NCBI RefSeq assembly: GCF_008831285.2
Contig: NC_045149.1
Location: 13,604,629 to 13,668,628 of the forward strand
Direction: 5' to 3'
DNA length: 64,000 bases
Source of the DNA: Nymphaea colorata
Lineage: Eukaryota > Streptophyta > Magnoliopsida > Nymphaeales > Nymphaeaceae
A model generated the notes under the pieces. That model did no database searches and was not told the origin of the DNA. It worked only from the letters and a program-made list of their open reading frames with translations. This document shows, piece by piece, positions 46,899 to 57,147 of this stretch. The translations under genes were made by a program, and so were the position numbers. How positions within the stretch are numbered: position 1 is the first letter of the stretch; each line of letters starts with the position of its first letter.

Positions 46899-47150
46899 GA
46901 TAGATAGATAGTGGACTTTTTCCTTGAAAATTGTGGACTTTTTTTCCACGTCCATCAAACAATAATAAGCTTTTGCTCGAATTTGGATTGCATTTGGCAA
47001 AAAAAATAAAAATTCCGACCCCCCTGGGTCCAACGTTTCTCCTTCAAAAATTTTCAGCTTATTTGCTTTCTTCTCAATCAACTATTCATTAGGGTTACAC
47101 CTCCTTAGTACTTGTTCCTTCTCTCTGATTTACTATCATTGTTTTCAGCA
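44940..47150. other. Intergenic sequence
   Basis: Strongly T-rich DNA around 45640-45940 yields a Phe/Leu-rich frame without meaning. No family is recognisable. A compound microsatellite lies at 46818-46910. Confidence 0.5.
46818..46910. repeat. Compound microsatellite (TC)n(AC)n(AT)n(GATA)n
   Basis: An uninterrupted chain of four simple repeats: TC units, then AC units, then AT units, then about four GATA units. It creates apparent open frames on both strands that are only repeat translations. It is likely length-polymorphic. Confidence 0.95.
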
Positions 47151-47159
47151 ACATTCTAG

Positions 47160-47311
47160 ATGAAAATGGCTCCTGCACAAGAAGTTGGGAAGTCCAAGCT
47201 TAAGAAGGCGAAGAAGCCCGTTGTTCCCAAGGAGAGCAAAATGAAGAAGTTTTTTAATTCCCCATATAAGCGTTACCAAAACTCCCTCTCATCCTTCCTA
47301 CTAATTGAGAG
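47160..47311 (+). pseudogene. Linker histone H1-like first exon, forward arm
   Basis: The ATG at 47166 (or 47160) starts a Lys-rich, Ala/Pro-containing tail with KKAKKPVVPKESK, like the N-terminal tail of plant linker histones. In another frame at 47284-47301 it encodes PSHPSY, matching the (P)SHP(P/S)Y start of the H1 globular domain. A strong donor AG|GTAAG follows at 47312. The frameshift between tail and SHPSY shows it is not functional. No second exon is seen. An inverted copy lies at 48098-48236. The H1 call is based on tail composition plus this short motif. Confidence 0.5.
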
Positions 47312-48097
47312 GTAAGTGGATTCCAATCTCCAATTTCGAATAATTTCATTGAATGTAGTCTGTTTATGTTTGTCTACCTCTTTTATCTGTGGTTCATTTC
47401 ATTGGGCTCTGTTGGTTGATTTGTTTGTGTTCGTGTACTCTTTTGAGCATTGTTAGAAATATCATTCTTGGGAAATTTCGGTGAGGTTTTTCTTGGTTAT
47501 TTGTAGGCAAATTAAGTTGTTCTTATCAGGAAAATCTCAGCAATTTTTTTTTAAATTCAAAAACAATAAAAATAAAAAACCTTACAAAAATTCAAAAATT
47601 AAAGAAAATTATAACCTTGAAGACGATAAATTTGAAAGATTTTTATTTTTGGTTTTATTCGATTTTCTTGTAACTATTGTGAGATTTTTGAAAATATCAT
47701 GGTATATGTGGCAATGTATCTAATATCTTGTTTTACATTTGTTTTACTGTTTTATGTCAGTTTTAGGGGGCCATTTCTTCTAATCACACAAAATAAACCT
47801 TTTAATACTTAAAAACAAGGAATATAATTTCAAATAAGTTGATTTAAAGAGAAAAGCGGGCAAAAAGATGAACAAATTAAAAACCACAACAACAAGTTGA
47901 AGCAGAAAAATGGGTCCCTAAAGCTGACATGATAGAGAAACAAATGTAAAGCAAGCGATTGGCATCTCAAGGGGCTACCACAAATGCAAACAATTCAACA
48001 GTACCGAATAACATGAACCACAGACAAACGAGGTAGGCAAATATAATGACAAACTACATCCAATGAATGATTCGAAACTAAAGATTGGGATCTGCCT

Positions 48098-48236
48098 CAT
48101 AGTAGGATGGGTGAGATGGAGGAACTTTGGAGCCCCTAGATGCAGACGCCTTCTACAACTTGGTCTCCTTAGTTGTGGTGGGCTTCTTCACCTTCTCAAC
48201 CATGGTTTCTCCACTGCTTGCTTGTGCAGGAGCAGG
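48098..48236 (-). pseudogene. Linker histone H1-like first exon, inverted arm
   Basis: Read on the minus strand, APAQASSGETMVEKVKKPTT is followed by a stop, then KASASRGSKVPPSHPSYYE in the same frame. This is a better view of the H1 globular-domain start than in the forward arm. The donor position reads GC instead of GT. It is decayed. Confidence 0.5.
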
Positions 48237-48252
48237 ATTGGCAGCAGGAGGG

Positions 48253-48370
48253 ATGACAACAGAAAAAATGAAGTTGGACTTAAAGGGCAGATCTTTTTTT
48301 TCCTGAATCTGGGATGACAATGGAAAAAATGAAGTTGGACTTAAAGAGCAGATCTTTTTTTCCTGAATCC
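48253..48370. repeat. Two-copy tandem repeat, about 59 bases
   Basis: Two adjacent units both contain AAAAAATGAAGTTGGACTTA and GCAGATCTTTTTTTCCTGAA with very few differences, suggesting a recent slippage or duplication at the border between the H1-like and RBR-like palindromes. Confidence 0.9.
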
Positions 48371-48540
48371 AGTCTGCCTCTAAAGAAAGTTTGTCTCTGT
48401 TTGATGTGCATGCATGAGAAAAGTTTGCGAAGGTTACATGCGATAGAGCATAGTCATACGGAGGACTAAAGAAGCATATATTATATACATATTGAAGTTG
48501 ATCATGACATGTAGCTATACATATTATATACATGTATAAA

Positions 48541-48815
48541 CATTGTAGTGTAGATGTACAGATCTCAAGTGTGCGTAGCGATCATCACTGATAGAAAATT
48601 CTTCCAAACAAACATAGGGAATATGATTTCAGCTTTTACCTTCCACATGATTCCAGCTGTCCACTTTCTCTATTGTGTATCCACAGGCAAAGCAATTCTT
48701 CATTTGTTCCTTTTCCAATCCACCATCTTTCAGTTATCTATCTATCTGGGTCCTGCTTGGACTCTTGGTATTGCTCTTATGTCATGAAAATATGAGATTC
48801 TATGTGGCACTTGGT
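48541..48815 (-). pseudogene. RBR RING2 fragment, antisense arm of unit 1
   Basis: On the minus strand the sequence reads CFACGYTIEKVDSWNHVEG, then a stop, then VCLEEFSISDD and YAHLRS. This is the RING2 end of an RBR protein with several zinc ligands replaced (for example the Cys in the D-x-C-N segment is Trp). It is more decayed than the sense arm. Confidence 0.75.
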
Positions 48816-49092
48816 GCATATTTTACTGAACATGCTCCATATAGAATTTCATCCTTTCATGATGTGTGAGCAATACAAAGAGTCCAAGGAGGACCCAGAT
48901 AGAACACTGAAAGCATGGCAAGAAGCAAAGAAACATATGAAGCACTGCGTAGCCTGTGGATACACAATAGAGAAGGTGGATAGATGTAATAATGTGGAAT
49001 GCAAATGCAGAAATCACATCTCTTGGGTTTGTTTGGAAGGATTCACTACCAGTGATGATTGCTAGGCATACTTGAGATCTGCACATCCTGCA
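48802..49092 (+). pseudogene. RBR E3 ligase C-terminal fragment (IBR end and RING2), sense arm
   Basis: RBR ligases pass ubiquitin through a RING2 catalytic cysteine. The frame holds the IBR end (EFHPFMMCEQYKES), an acidic linker, then RING2: HCVACGYTIEKVDRCNNVEC, CKCRNHISWVCLEGF and DDC. Spacing fits C-x2-C...C-x4-C-x-C, with W-V-C near the end. A TAG replaces the Tyr codon after DDC (unit 2 keeps Tyr there), followed by AYLRSAH. The residues resemble the C-terminal module of plant DEAH-box/RBR fusion proteins (DEAH11/12 type) as I recall them. No upstream RING1 or helicase sequence is present. It is a captured gene end, not a gene. Confidence 0.8.
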
Positions 49093-49149
49093 GGATGATG
49101 TTTATGCATGTGTATAATATGACCAAGTTTAATATGTATAAAATATTTG

Positions 49150-49837
49150 CTTCTTCCTTCCTTCATATGGTTGCATACTATCTGCATGTTACCTTTCCTA
49201 TGTTGTTCAGTTTTATACTTGTCGTGAATGATCTCGTGGTTCATTAGCCTAGTGCATTGTGGTGAATGCGGATGTTTGAATTATGCCTAGAAAGTATATT
49301 TAGGATAAGACAATTTGGGGATTGCTCCACAACAACTTTTTTTATTGCATATGAAGTATTGCTAGGATTGGTCAATTTAGGGGTTGCCACACATTTTTTT
49401 CTTTAGTTACATGCTATTTTGCATGTTGCTTTTGGTTTTTGGCATTATTTTTGTGGATAATATATAATTGACATTGTTCATCCTGAAACTTACACTTCTA
49501 TGCCTCCGTTGGCTTCACCTTGCTTCATAGGTTTCACTTTGCCTCATTGCATCTAACAACCTTGCCTGTGCTGCACTTGGATATGTTGCTGTCTCATCAA
49601 ATTTCTTAGTCACTACTTACATGGAATGAATTTTAGCTCCCTGCAATTTGCATAAAGTAGAAGAAGATATATATTGTCGTGTGTAGCTCTATGAAACATT
49701 TGCTAATGAATTACCATTAAGCCATTCAGAGTGAATTTAGTTACAGTACAAAATCCTCCTTGTACAGCCACTTAGTTTGCTACTCTTAGCAACTTAGGAA
49801 AGTATGTAATACAGAGTTTACCAGCAGTTAGAGAATC
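49150..49837. repeat. Downstream part of tandem unit 1
   Basis: Sequence after the RBR palindrome, including GGTGAATGCGGATGTT and CATCTAACAACCTTGCC, repeats about 1.23-1.29 kb further on (50550-51080). From about 49560 onward it also resembles the flank of the expansin-type fragments (ACCATTAAGCCATTC). No gene is visible. Confidence 0.75.
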
Positions 49838-50440
49838 GTATAGATGTACATAACTCAAGTGCGCATAGCAATAGTAAGTGATAGAGAATCCTTCCAAAAA
49901 AACCTAAGAAATGTAATTTCTGCTTTTACATTCCACATGATTCCAGCTGTCCACCTTCTCTATTGTGTATCCACAGGCAAGGCAGTTCTTCAGAGGTTAC
50001 TTTTCCAAACCACCATTAATTCTTTCAGTCATTTATCTATCTGGGTTCTTTTTGGACTCCTCATATTGCTCACATGTCATGAAAATATGAGGTTCTATGT
50101 GGCACTTGGTGCATATCTCCCATGAACATGCTCCACCTGTGATATCATCCTTTCATGACATGTGAGCAATGAAAGGAGTCTAAGGACGACCCAGATAGAT
50201 CACTGAGAGCATGGCAGGGAGATAGCCTGTGGATACACAAGAAAGAAGAAGGACAGATGTATTCATGTGGAACGTAAATGTGGAAATCACATCTCTTGGG
50301 CTTGTTTGGAAGGATTGATCACTACCAATGATGATTGCTATGCCCACTTGAGATCTACACATTCTACAAGTTGATGTTTATGCATGCATATAATACATAT
50401 AGCTCCATGTCATGTTCAAGTTTAATATGTATAATTTTTT
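49838..50440. repeat. RBR-derived palindrome, unit 2
   Basis: Second tandem copy of the RBR foldback, offset 1290 bases from unit 1. The antisense arm is at 49846-50110 and the sense arm at 50130-50374. The sense arm carries a deletion of about 28 bases compared with unit 1, between AGCATGGCA and the CCTGTGG string. Confidence 0.82.
50130..50374 (+). pseudogene. RBR RING2 fragment, sense arm of unit 2
   Basis: The plus strand encodes VERKCGNHISWACLEGLITT and DDCYAHLRSTH, followed by a stop. The final DDCYAHLRSTH is the natural RBR C-terminus that unit 1 has lost through a stop. The upstream CVACGY Cys pair is destroyed by the deletion. It is not functional. Confidence 0.75.
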
Positions 50441-50699
50441 TTTTGTTCGTCCTCCATATGGTTTCATAGCATTTGCATGTTACATTTCCCACATTGTTTT
50501 ATTTATACTTGTCATGAATGATCACCTGGTTCCTTAGGCTAGTGCTTTGTGGTGAATGCAGATGTTCAAATTATGCGTAGAGTGTTTAGGATAAGATAGT
50601 TTTGGGGATTACCTTGAGGGGTAACTGCACAGTTTTTCTTTGGTTACATGCTATTTTACTTGTTGTTTTTGTTTTTTGTCATTATTTTTATGAATATTA

Positions 50700-52140
50700 T
50701 ATACTTGGCATTTTTTATCCTGAAATTTATGCATCCTGAAACTTATGCTTCTATGCATTGCTTGGCTTCACCTTGCTTTGTAGGCTTAGCCTCCTTGCAT
50801 TTAACAACCTCGCCTCTACTGCTCTTCCATACGCACAAGCTTCCCCTGCCCAACACAATGCATTAATTTAAAAAGTAGGTTATACTATATCATAGATAGA
50901 CTTGGATATGTTGTTATCTCGTCAATTTTCTCAGCACTAATTACATGGAATGAGTTTTAGCTACCTGCAATTTTCTTAGAAGAAGACATATATTGTCTGA
51001 TGTAGATCCCTGAAACATTAGCTAATGAAGTCCCATTAAGCCATTCATAATGACTTCAATTACATACAAAATCGTCCATGTATGCAATACTCTTAGCAAC
51101 TTAGGGAAGTAAGTAATACTAGTTAATCAATATAATTGCCATCACTTCCTGAACATCAGGTGATCTTTTGAGCCTAAAAGCAAAGACCAGGTATGACATA
51201 TAGCAAAGGGACAAAAGGAAGATACAAGGGGTGTAAAGTAGATGGTTGGGCAGGCAGGTGTGTAGAAGGCATGTCAGCAAGCCTGTTTAATTTCCATGGG
51301 TTCTACTCTTTGGGACCATAAAAGGTAAGATCACAACATTCAAGTTGAAGGGTGTACCATACCCCACTCAGGTCCCGATGAGGCCCAGCATCCTGGAGGC
51401 AGCGGGAATGAGGGGGTCTTTGGATCTTCTTTTGGTCATAGATCCTTATCTGCCAAGGCCAATATCAGCAATGACAAGTTGTTTGTAGATTGCCACTGCA
51501 TGGGGGAGGAGGCAGGGAGATAGAGTAATGTGTACGCATACAATAGGAAGAAGGTGATGTCGATCTATATAGACAAAGTTGAGACACTACACGCTGCAAC
51601 TCTTGTCAACCAATATGGATATTGGTCTTACTCGAAACAATGGAGGTTAAATTTCCTTGCATTGTCAAATAATTTTATGACGAGTGATGGGTCAATAAAT
51701 TTCTAAACGGTTATATTTAAACATAAATGCATATAAACGTACTTTCCTAATTTTTTTTCCTAGTAATCTTTAGTTTTCCAGCTTATATTTCACCTAGTGA
51801 ATTGGAGATATCGTTCCTTGATTTTCCAACAGAGTTTGATTGAGAACAGGAGACAAAGGAGAGACTACTAGTGTCGAGGAGAGAAAGTTGGATAATTTCC
51901 TTTTCCTTTCAATTGTAAAATTATAGGGTTCTAACTTCCAAATTAACTTTTAGAATTTTCTATTATATTCCACCCTATTTGCTATTTTTTATGGCAACAT
52001 TTTTATTTTAGATTTTTCAGCTATGGAAACCTTTAGCACATTAAAACACATCCATTCTTTCGTCGACCCATACAATCAGCCTGAGAGGTGTTTGGTAATA
52101 GTGTTTGTACTTCAAAAGTGAGTACAATCATGAAACACTA
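50700..52140 (-). pseudogene. Expansin-type fragment, D copy 2
   Basis: The minus strand retains the block encoding VFAFRLKRSPD at about 51144-51200, matching VFVSKLKRSPA in D copy 1 and STFASKLKRR in A. The upstream promoter-like block follows (51500-52100, for example GTTGAGACACTAC). About 250 bases near 51240-51490 have no match in the other copies and look inserted. No mature expansin sequence remains. Confidence 0.5.
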
Positions 52141-53465
52141 CATTCCAAGGAACACAACTTCTTGCTATCGAACATCCCATAAGGGCAACTTTTTGAAGCC
52201 CCCAAAAGCTAGAGGTGTCATTATTTTATCGTGAATGAATCATCTGTTTCTTGAAATTGCACTTTCGATACAAAAAAACCTGATTGCAATACATCATGGT
52301 TGCAATCAATAGATATCTTTCATTGTTGCAACCACGAAATAGCCAAAAGAATCACAAAACTAAATTATGTTTCTATTGTATGCATTTATAGAACCGACCA
52401 CCTTCTTTTATGTGTGGTTGTAGAAGGAGAGAAGTCATCACAACTACTTTTCCATGTTTTCAAGAGCATATAGTAGGAAAGGTATCACAACTTTCACCTG
52501 GGGGACTTGCAATCCCAACCATCAAACACATTCCAAAATAAAAAAGCTAACCTAGGTTGGTTGTTAATGCTATCAGAATTGGCCTGAGCCAACTCATTCA
52601 AATCGAATCAGTGGCTTAAACAAACCAATCTGATTCCATGTGTCACGTTTCAACCAGTTTTCAACTAATAATTTTTCACATAAAATTCCATTTATTTTTT
52701 AATACCTTGGCTGATTTGCAACCAAATTAATCGCTTGAATGACAAATCAGAGCAGCCTCGCCAATTTGGTTCCTGATCCAATTTTTACTGCATTAGTTTA
52801 ATGAAAGAATGTATTGAAGACACTCTCCGTCACGTTTTATTTAGTAGTTCCAGTCGAGAAAGGATGTTGGCCTCCATTAATCTGACAATCCCTTAAGAAC
52901 ATCTTAATTTTCAAGAAGCAAGTACTTAATCTTTACAATTGTAAGAGGTTTTCAGAACTAACAAGAGTCTGAATTTCATGACTGCAAGTGCAAATTTTAA
53001 AAGCAATTATAATAATCCATTTTATTCTATTAGCAGTAAAAAAATAGAGTAGTTGTATTAAAATCCAATTTATACATTAAGGGGGGATTTTTAAACTTGT
53101 TTCTCTAATTTGATAAAGATTTCACATTTGTACAATTAGTTTTATAATGTTTTAAAATTCACAGGGTAAAACTAATTTTCGTGAAATTTGAAGTTGCTCT
53201 CATGAAAAGTTAACATTTTGCTTGAGAAGTCTCTGTTCCTTGTGTGGCCCTTAAACAGTTTTTGAGCAGAGGAAATTTTTGTGTTGTTAATGATCCTAAT
53301 AACACTGTAACTTGGTCTAATAACAAATGGGGCATCAGAAAAGTATATTTCAGGCTCTAATTGCATTTTTTATACGGAAAATGGCATACAATTTTTTGTA
53401 TGGTCAGCACTAATGGCATCCAATTGCATAGACTGGGCCTTAGTTAACACTAGCGCTGTACAAAA

Positions 53466-53866
53466 AGCCGAGCCAACTCCAACTGAACTCAATCTCGCTC
53501 AGCTATGCTTGACTCATTTGGGCAAAGCGAGCTGAAGCTTAACTGACTACTCAAGCTTATAAACTAGACGAGTTCAAGATACATGAACTCTACTCGATTA
53601 AACTTGAGTGAGCTTATTTAATCTAGTTTTTTTTTGGTAATTTCTAAACTTCAAACCAAGGAAAGAGATCAAGTCAAATGGGAAGTTAGTGAATGAGCTT
53701 AAATTAGTCAAGCTCGAGCTGACACTCAGTCTATTGAGTTGAGCACGAAATGGGCTTTTATAGCTCGACATGAGCTCAAGCCGAGCTTGAGCTGAGCAAG
53801 ATATGAGTTGAGTCAAGTCGCACTGACCGAGCTTGAGCTCGACTTGGCTTGTGTCAGTGGTATTAC
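53466..53866. repeat. GAGCTC-rich repeat, C copy
   Basis: Inverted counterpart of 27600-28000 with the same many AAGCTCGAGCT-type strings. Confidence 0.6.
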
Positions 53867-56604
53867 TACATGGTGGCTGGTGTGGGCAGTTGCCCAGCCT
53901 CACAAAATTAGTTTAATATATCTGTTAATATTTTGATATATTTGATTGTTATACATGTAAGTGCCCCAAAGAAATTATAGGTATTGAATGAGTGCTCCCA
54001 CCAGAAAAAATTTCTGACTCTGCTAGTGGCTTGTGTACAGCCCTAGTTAGCACACGTGTGTCATGCAGAGAACATTATTTTCATGCTTAAGGATATGCCC
54101 ATATCAGTTTTGGACCATAGTGCTGTGGTGCTCAATATCTCAAATGGCAGATGGTGGGAGGAAAAGGCCTCCTCAAGTTTTTCTCATGCTATGCTGAAAG
54201 GCTAAAATGTGTAGCTCTGTGAAGGATTGTTGGATGATGGTAGTGAGAGGTTGTGTTATGCTTAGATTGATTAGGAAACTTGAAATTACCAGATGAAAGC
54301 ATGTAATACTTTGGAATGAATGATGTTTTGTGGATGCTGGTCAGAAAGTGTAGGGAACAAAAGACTGCTTCTAAGTATTCAAAAAAGGGGAGATCATGTG
54401 TAGCTTGTTACATGATGATGACACTACAAAAAAACCGCTTTTTACTGATGAGAGGAGAGACCAACGTCAGTAACAGTTGAACATACGCTGACATGAAGTA
54501 CAAGATGTAGATGTCATTGATATATACATGGGTCAAACTGTAGTTTCAAAACATTAACAGAAGTTAGAAAATTTTCATTTCAGGGGTTTTGAAACTTTAA
54601 CACGGGCCGAAATATAATTTTTGAAAACTAATTTTCATACGGGACAAACTAAAATTTTTAAATTTTACAAGTAAAAGTTTCTTTTGGTGAGGGTGACCAC
54701 AGAAAATACGGCTAATGCAACATCAGCTCATTGATGCTCATCGTTGATGAATCTGCTATTGGCTTCGGTCTTAAGAGTACTTTTTGTATTATGGAACGTT
54801 TTAGTTATAAATGATTTTCATTTTTTTTGTGTACGATGAGCTATTTTTTTTTTCCAAAAGTATTCTCTATTAGGGGGAACCAATGTCCTCAATGTGGTAG
54901 AACATATGGTTTTGACTTTCTCTGTTGTTCTTCATAAGTACTACACAATGATTGAAGCTAATATGTTTGGGAATCTGGCGATTTTAGTCTTTGAATATAG
55001 AACATAAAGGTTGAGCGAATTTGATTTTACACAAAAAAGTCTAGCATGTGCATCGTTTATCCTTGTCTTTTTTTGTTGTGGTAGGTGATTATGGTAACTA
55101 TTCGTTAACCCCCACTTGTTGATGAGACTTGCCTTTTATTGGACAGATCTCCATTTATAGATACACGTGCAAAGTTTTTCATTTTCTTTTGAGAATAACT
55201 TTTTAACTTGATGATATTATATTGTAGAATTCCTTCTTTTTTATATCCTTTGAGGTCTTGCATGCCCTTGTCCCACACAGTTCGTTCACATCCTTATAAT
55301 TGAAAGGCCATTATAATTTGCATTGCAAATGCATAAGGAACACATCTGATAATATTTACCTATATGTAGAAACTTCTTTTTTAGTGACAGTTTACTGAGT
55401 ATTATGACTGAGAAATTTTGAAGGGTTCATTAGTAGTCTTAGCGCAGTTGTTTTAGAGTACTTGTAATATTCTCCTTATGGAAGCATTGTTCATTTCACC
55501 TTCAAGTTGTGTGGTAAAACAAATCTATCAGAAATCACAATTGTGGACAGATAATTGAGTACATTGGGTTCAATCAAATACTCAGGAGAAGAGAGGATGA
55601 CCACTAGAATGAAGTTTTGATCAAGGTTGCTCCGCACTCAGCTTTACCACAAAAGGATGTGGTGCTTATAAGTTCTTGCCAAGGGAATAATATTTTGAAT
55701 CATAAATATGCAATCAAAAGTGTATGCAGATTACTTTGATCGCAGTACAAATTGAAGTGAAAACCAAGCAATGGTCTTCGAGATTTTTGAAGCTGTTGAG
55801 GAAAGATGTGCCTTGTGATTCTCTCTCTATTCAAGACGGACATCTGCTTGGTGCATCTGCACAATAAGAGTTCTATAATGTTTTTTCAGTAGCATTAGCA
55901 ATTACCATTTGACCAATTACACATGCAAATTGGTCATTGTGCAACAACAATCTACAGTGAAAATAGTTATGATGAGAAACTGAATGTGAACAACTGTTAG
56001 GAGAATCAGCCATTTGTTGTTTTGTCATCATCTATTCTTCCTTGTACTCCTTGTAAACTAGAAGCTTCCAAAGTGCACGTGGAAGTAAGAAGAGATTGAA
56101 ACTGGGATCTCAATTTGAGAGTGAGCCAGTCAATCCAATTGGGACTTCGCATATACAAAATGCCCAAGAGTTGATGATAGAATTGGGAGTGATTTCATAT
56201 ATTTTTGTTTTAATATCCCATAACAATCAAAATTAATTTAAATAAAGTAGGAAAGCGAATAAAAAAAGTTCGTGTCCTAGAGTTAAGCCATGTTACTGCC
56301 CATTTCCCAGCCAGAGACTGGTCTAAAAAATGCCCAATCTAACTCCTACTCTTTTTTGTTACCTAAAACAATGGAAGCTATAATATTTCTGAAATCAAAA
56401 CATTTGAAATTTGAAATTTTGCCCAAAATTTGACTAGACAAAACTTGGGTAGCATGTTGTTGTAAATTTTGGGGACTAAGAGAGAAAATTGGACCTTCTT
56501 ATCCATCATGAAAAGTTGAGCTTTCAATTTAATCTCAGGTTTCTCCAAGCCCAATTTGAAATTACTGTGCCAAAAATAACAGGAAGAAATAGATAATGGC
56601 TTAC

Positions 56605-57147
56605 GGATATTTCATAAGCATGAACATGACCGAAAAACACAAGATCCACTTTGTGTTGCACAAACCATGATTCAAACATGACTCTCATGGTCTCTCCTTT
56701 CATGAAGTGGTAGTTGTTACTGTTATACTATGGAGAATGCACAAGGCCAATCAACCAAGATGTCTCATTCATGTCAAATTTCTGAAGCTCTTGCTCAAGC
56801 CACTTGGATTGTGGCGTGCATTTTCCTAGAGCAGAAAAGGAACTGCTGTCAAGAGCAAATATATTCATTTAATTACACATGTGATAGTAGGGGTCACAAC
56901 ATCAAGAACAACAATGGTGCCCCAACATTAAATGAAACTCCAACAAAGAACAAATGTAGAAGCTTCTCTTAAAAAGATAAGCTCCAGAGCCCAAAACAAA
57001 GGCATTACCAAATGCTTAATACGAACTCAGAACAATGACGTATGCTGATTGCGGTTTAATGGAATACCACAAAGGAGACGTGCTACTGGATGATATATAG
57101 GGTACTTGATAGTAATGCTTATAAGGCTTAAAGAATTAATTTCACCC
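56605..57147 (-). pseudogene. Purple acid phosphatase exons, C copy
   Basis: Mirror of 24320-24861. The exons are at about 57146-57009 and 56825-56605 on the minus strand. The same frameshift in the first exon, stop after VLSSY and stop within GLVHSP are present, so A and C descend from the same dead copy. Confidence 0.86.

Larger units (their letters stand above)
47160..48240. repeat. Inverted repeat with H1-like exon arms
   Basis: The left arm (about 47160-47440) and right arm (about 47968-48240) match in opposite orientation, including exon and intron-side sequence. For example, the strings TGTCTACCTC and GTGGTTCAT recur in order on the minus strand of the right arm. About 530 bases separate the arms. 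Divergence between arms is appreciable. Confidence 0.7.
48485..49140. repeat. RBR-derived palindrome, unit 1
   Basis: Arms of about 300 bases are inverted copies of the end of an RBR-type gene including its 3' flank. The left arm is antisense, the right arm is sense, and the loop near 48818-48848 is only about 30 bases. A transcript would fold into a long hairpin. The whole unit is repeated in tandem at 49838-50440. Confidence 0.85.

Noticed and set aside
46854-47081. Minus-strand frame ending in alternating Ile-Tyr and Cys-Val
   Set aside because: The end is a translation of the microsatellite.
48153-48533. 126-codon minus-strand frame as one protein
   Set aside because: It spans a 59-base tandem repeat and joins unrelated pieces. 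Only its last part resembles the H1-like exon.
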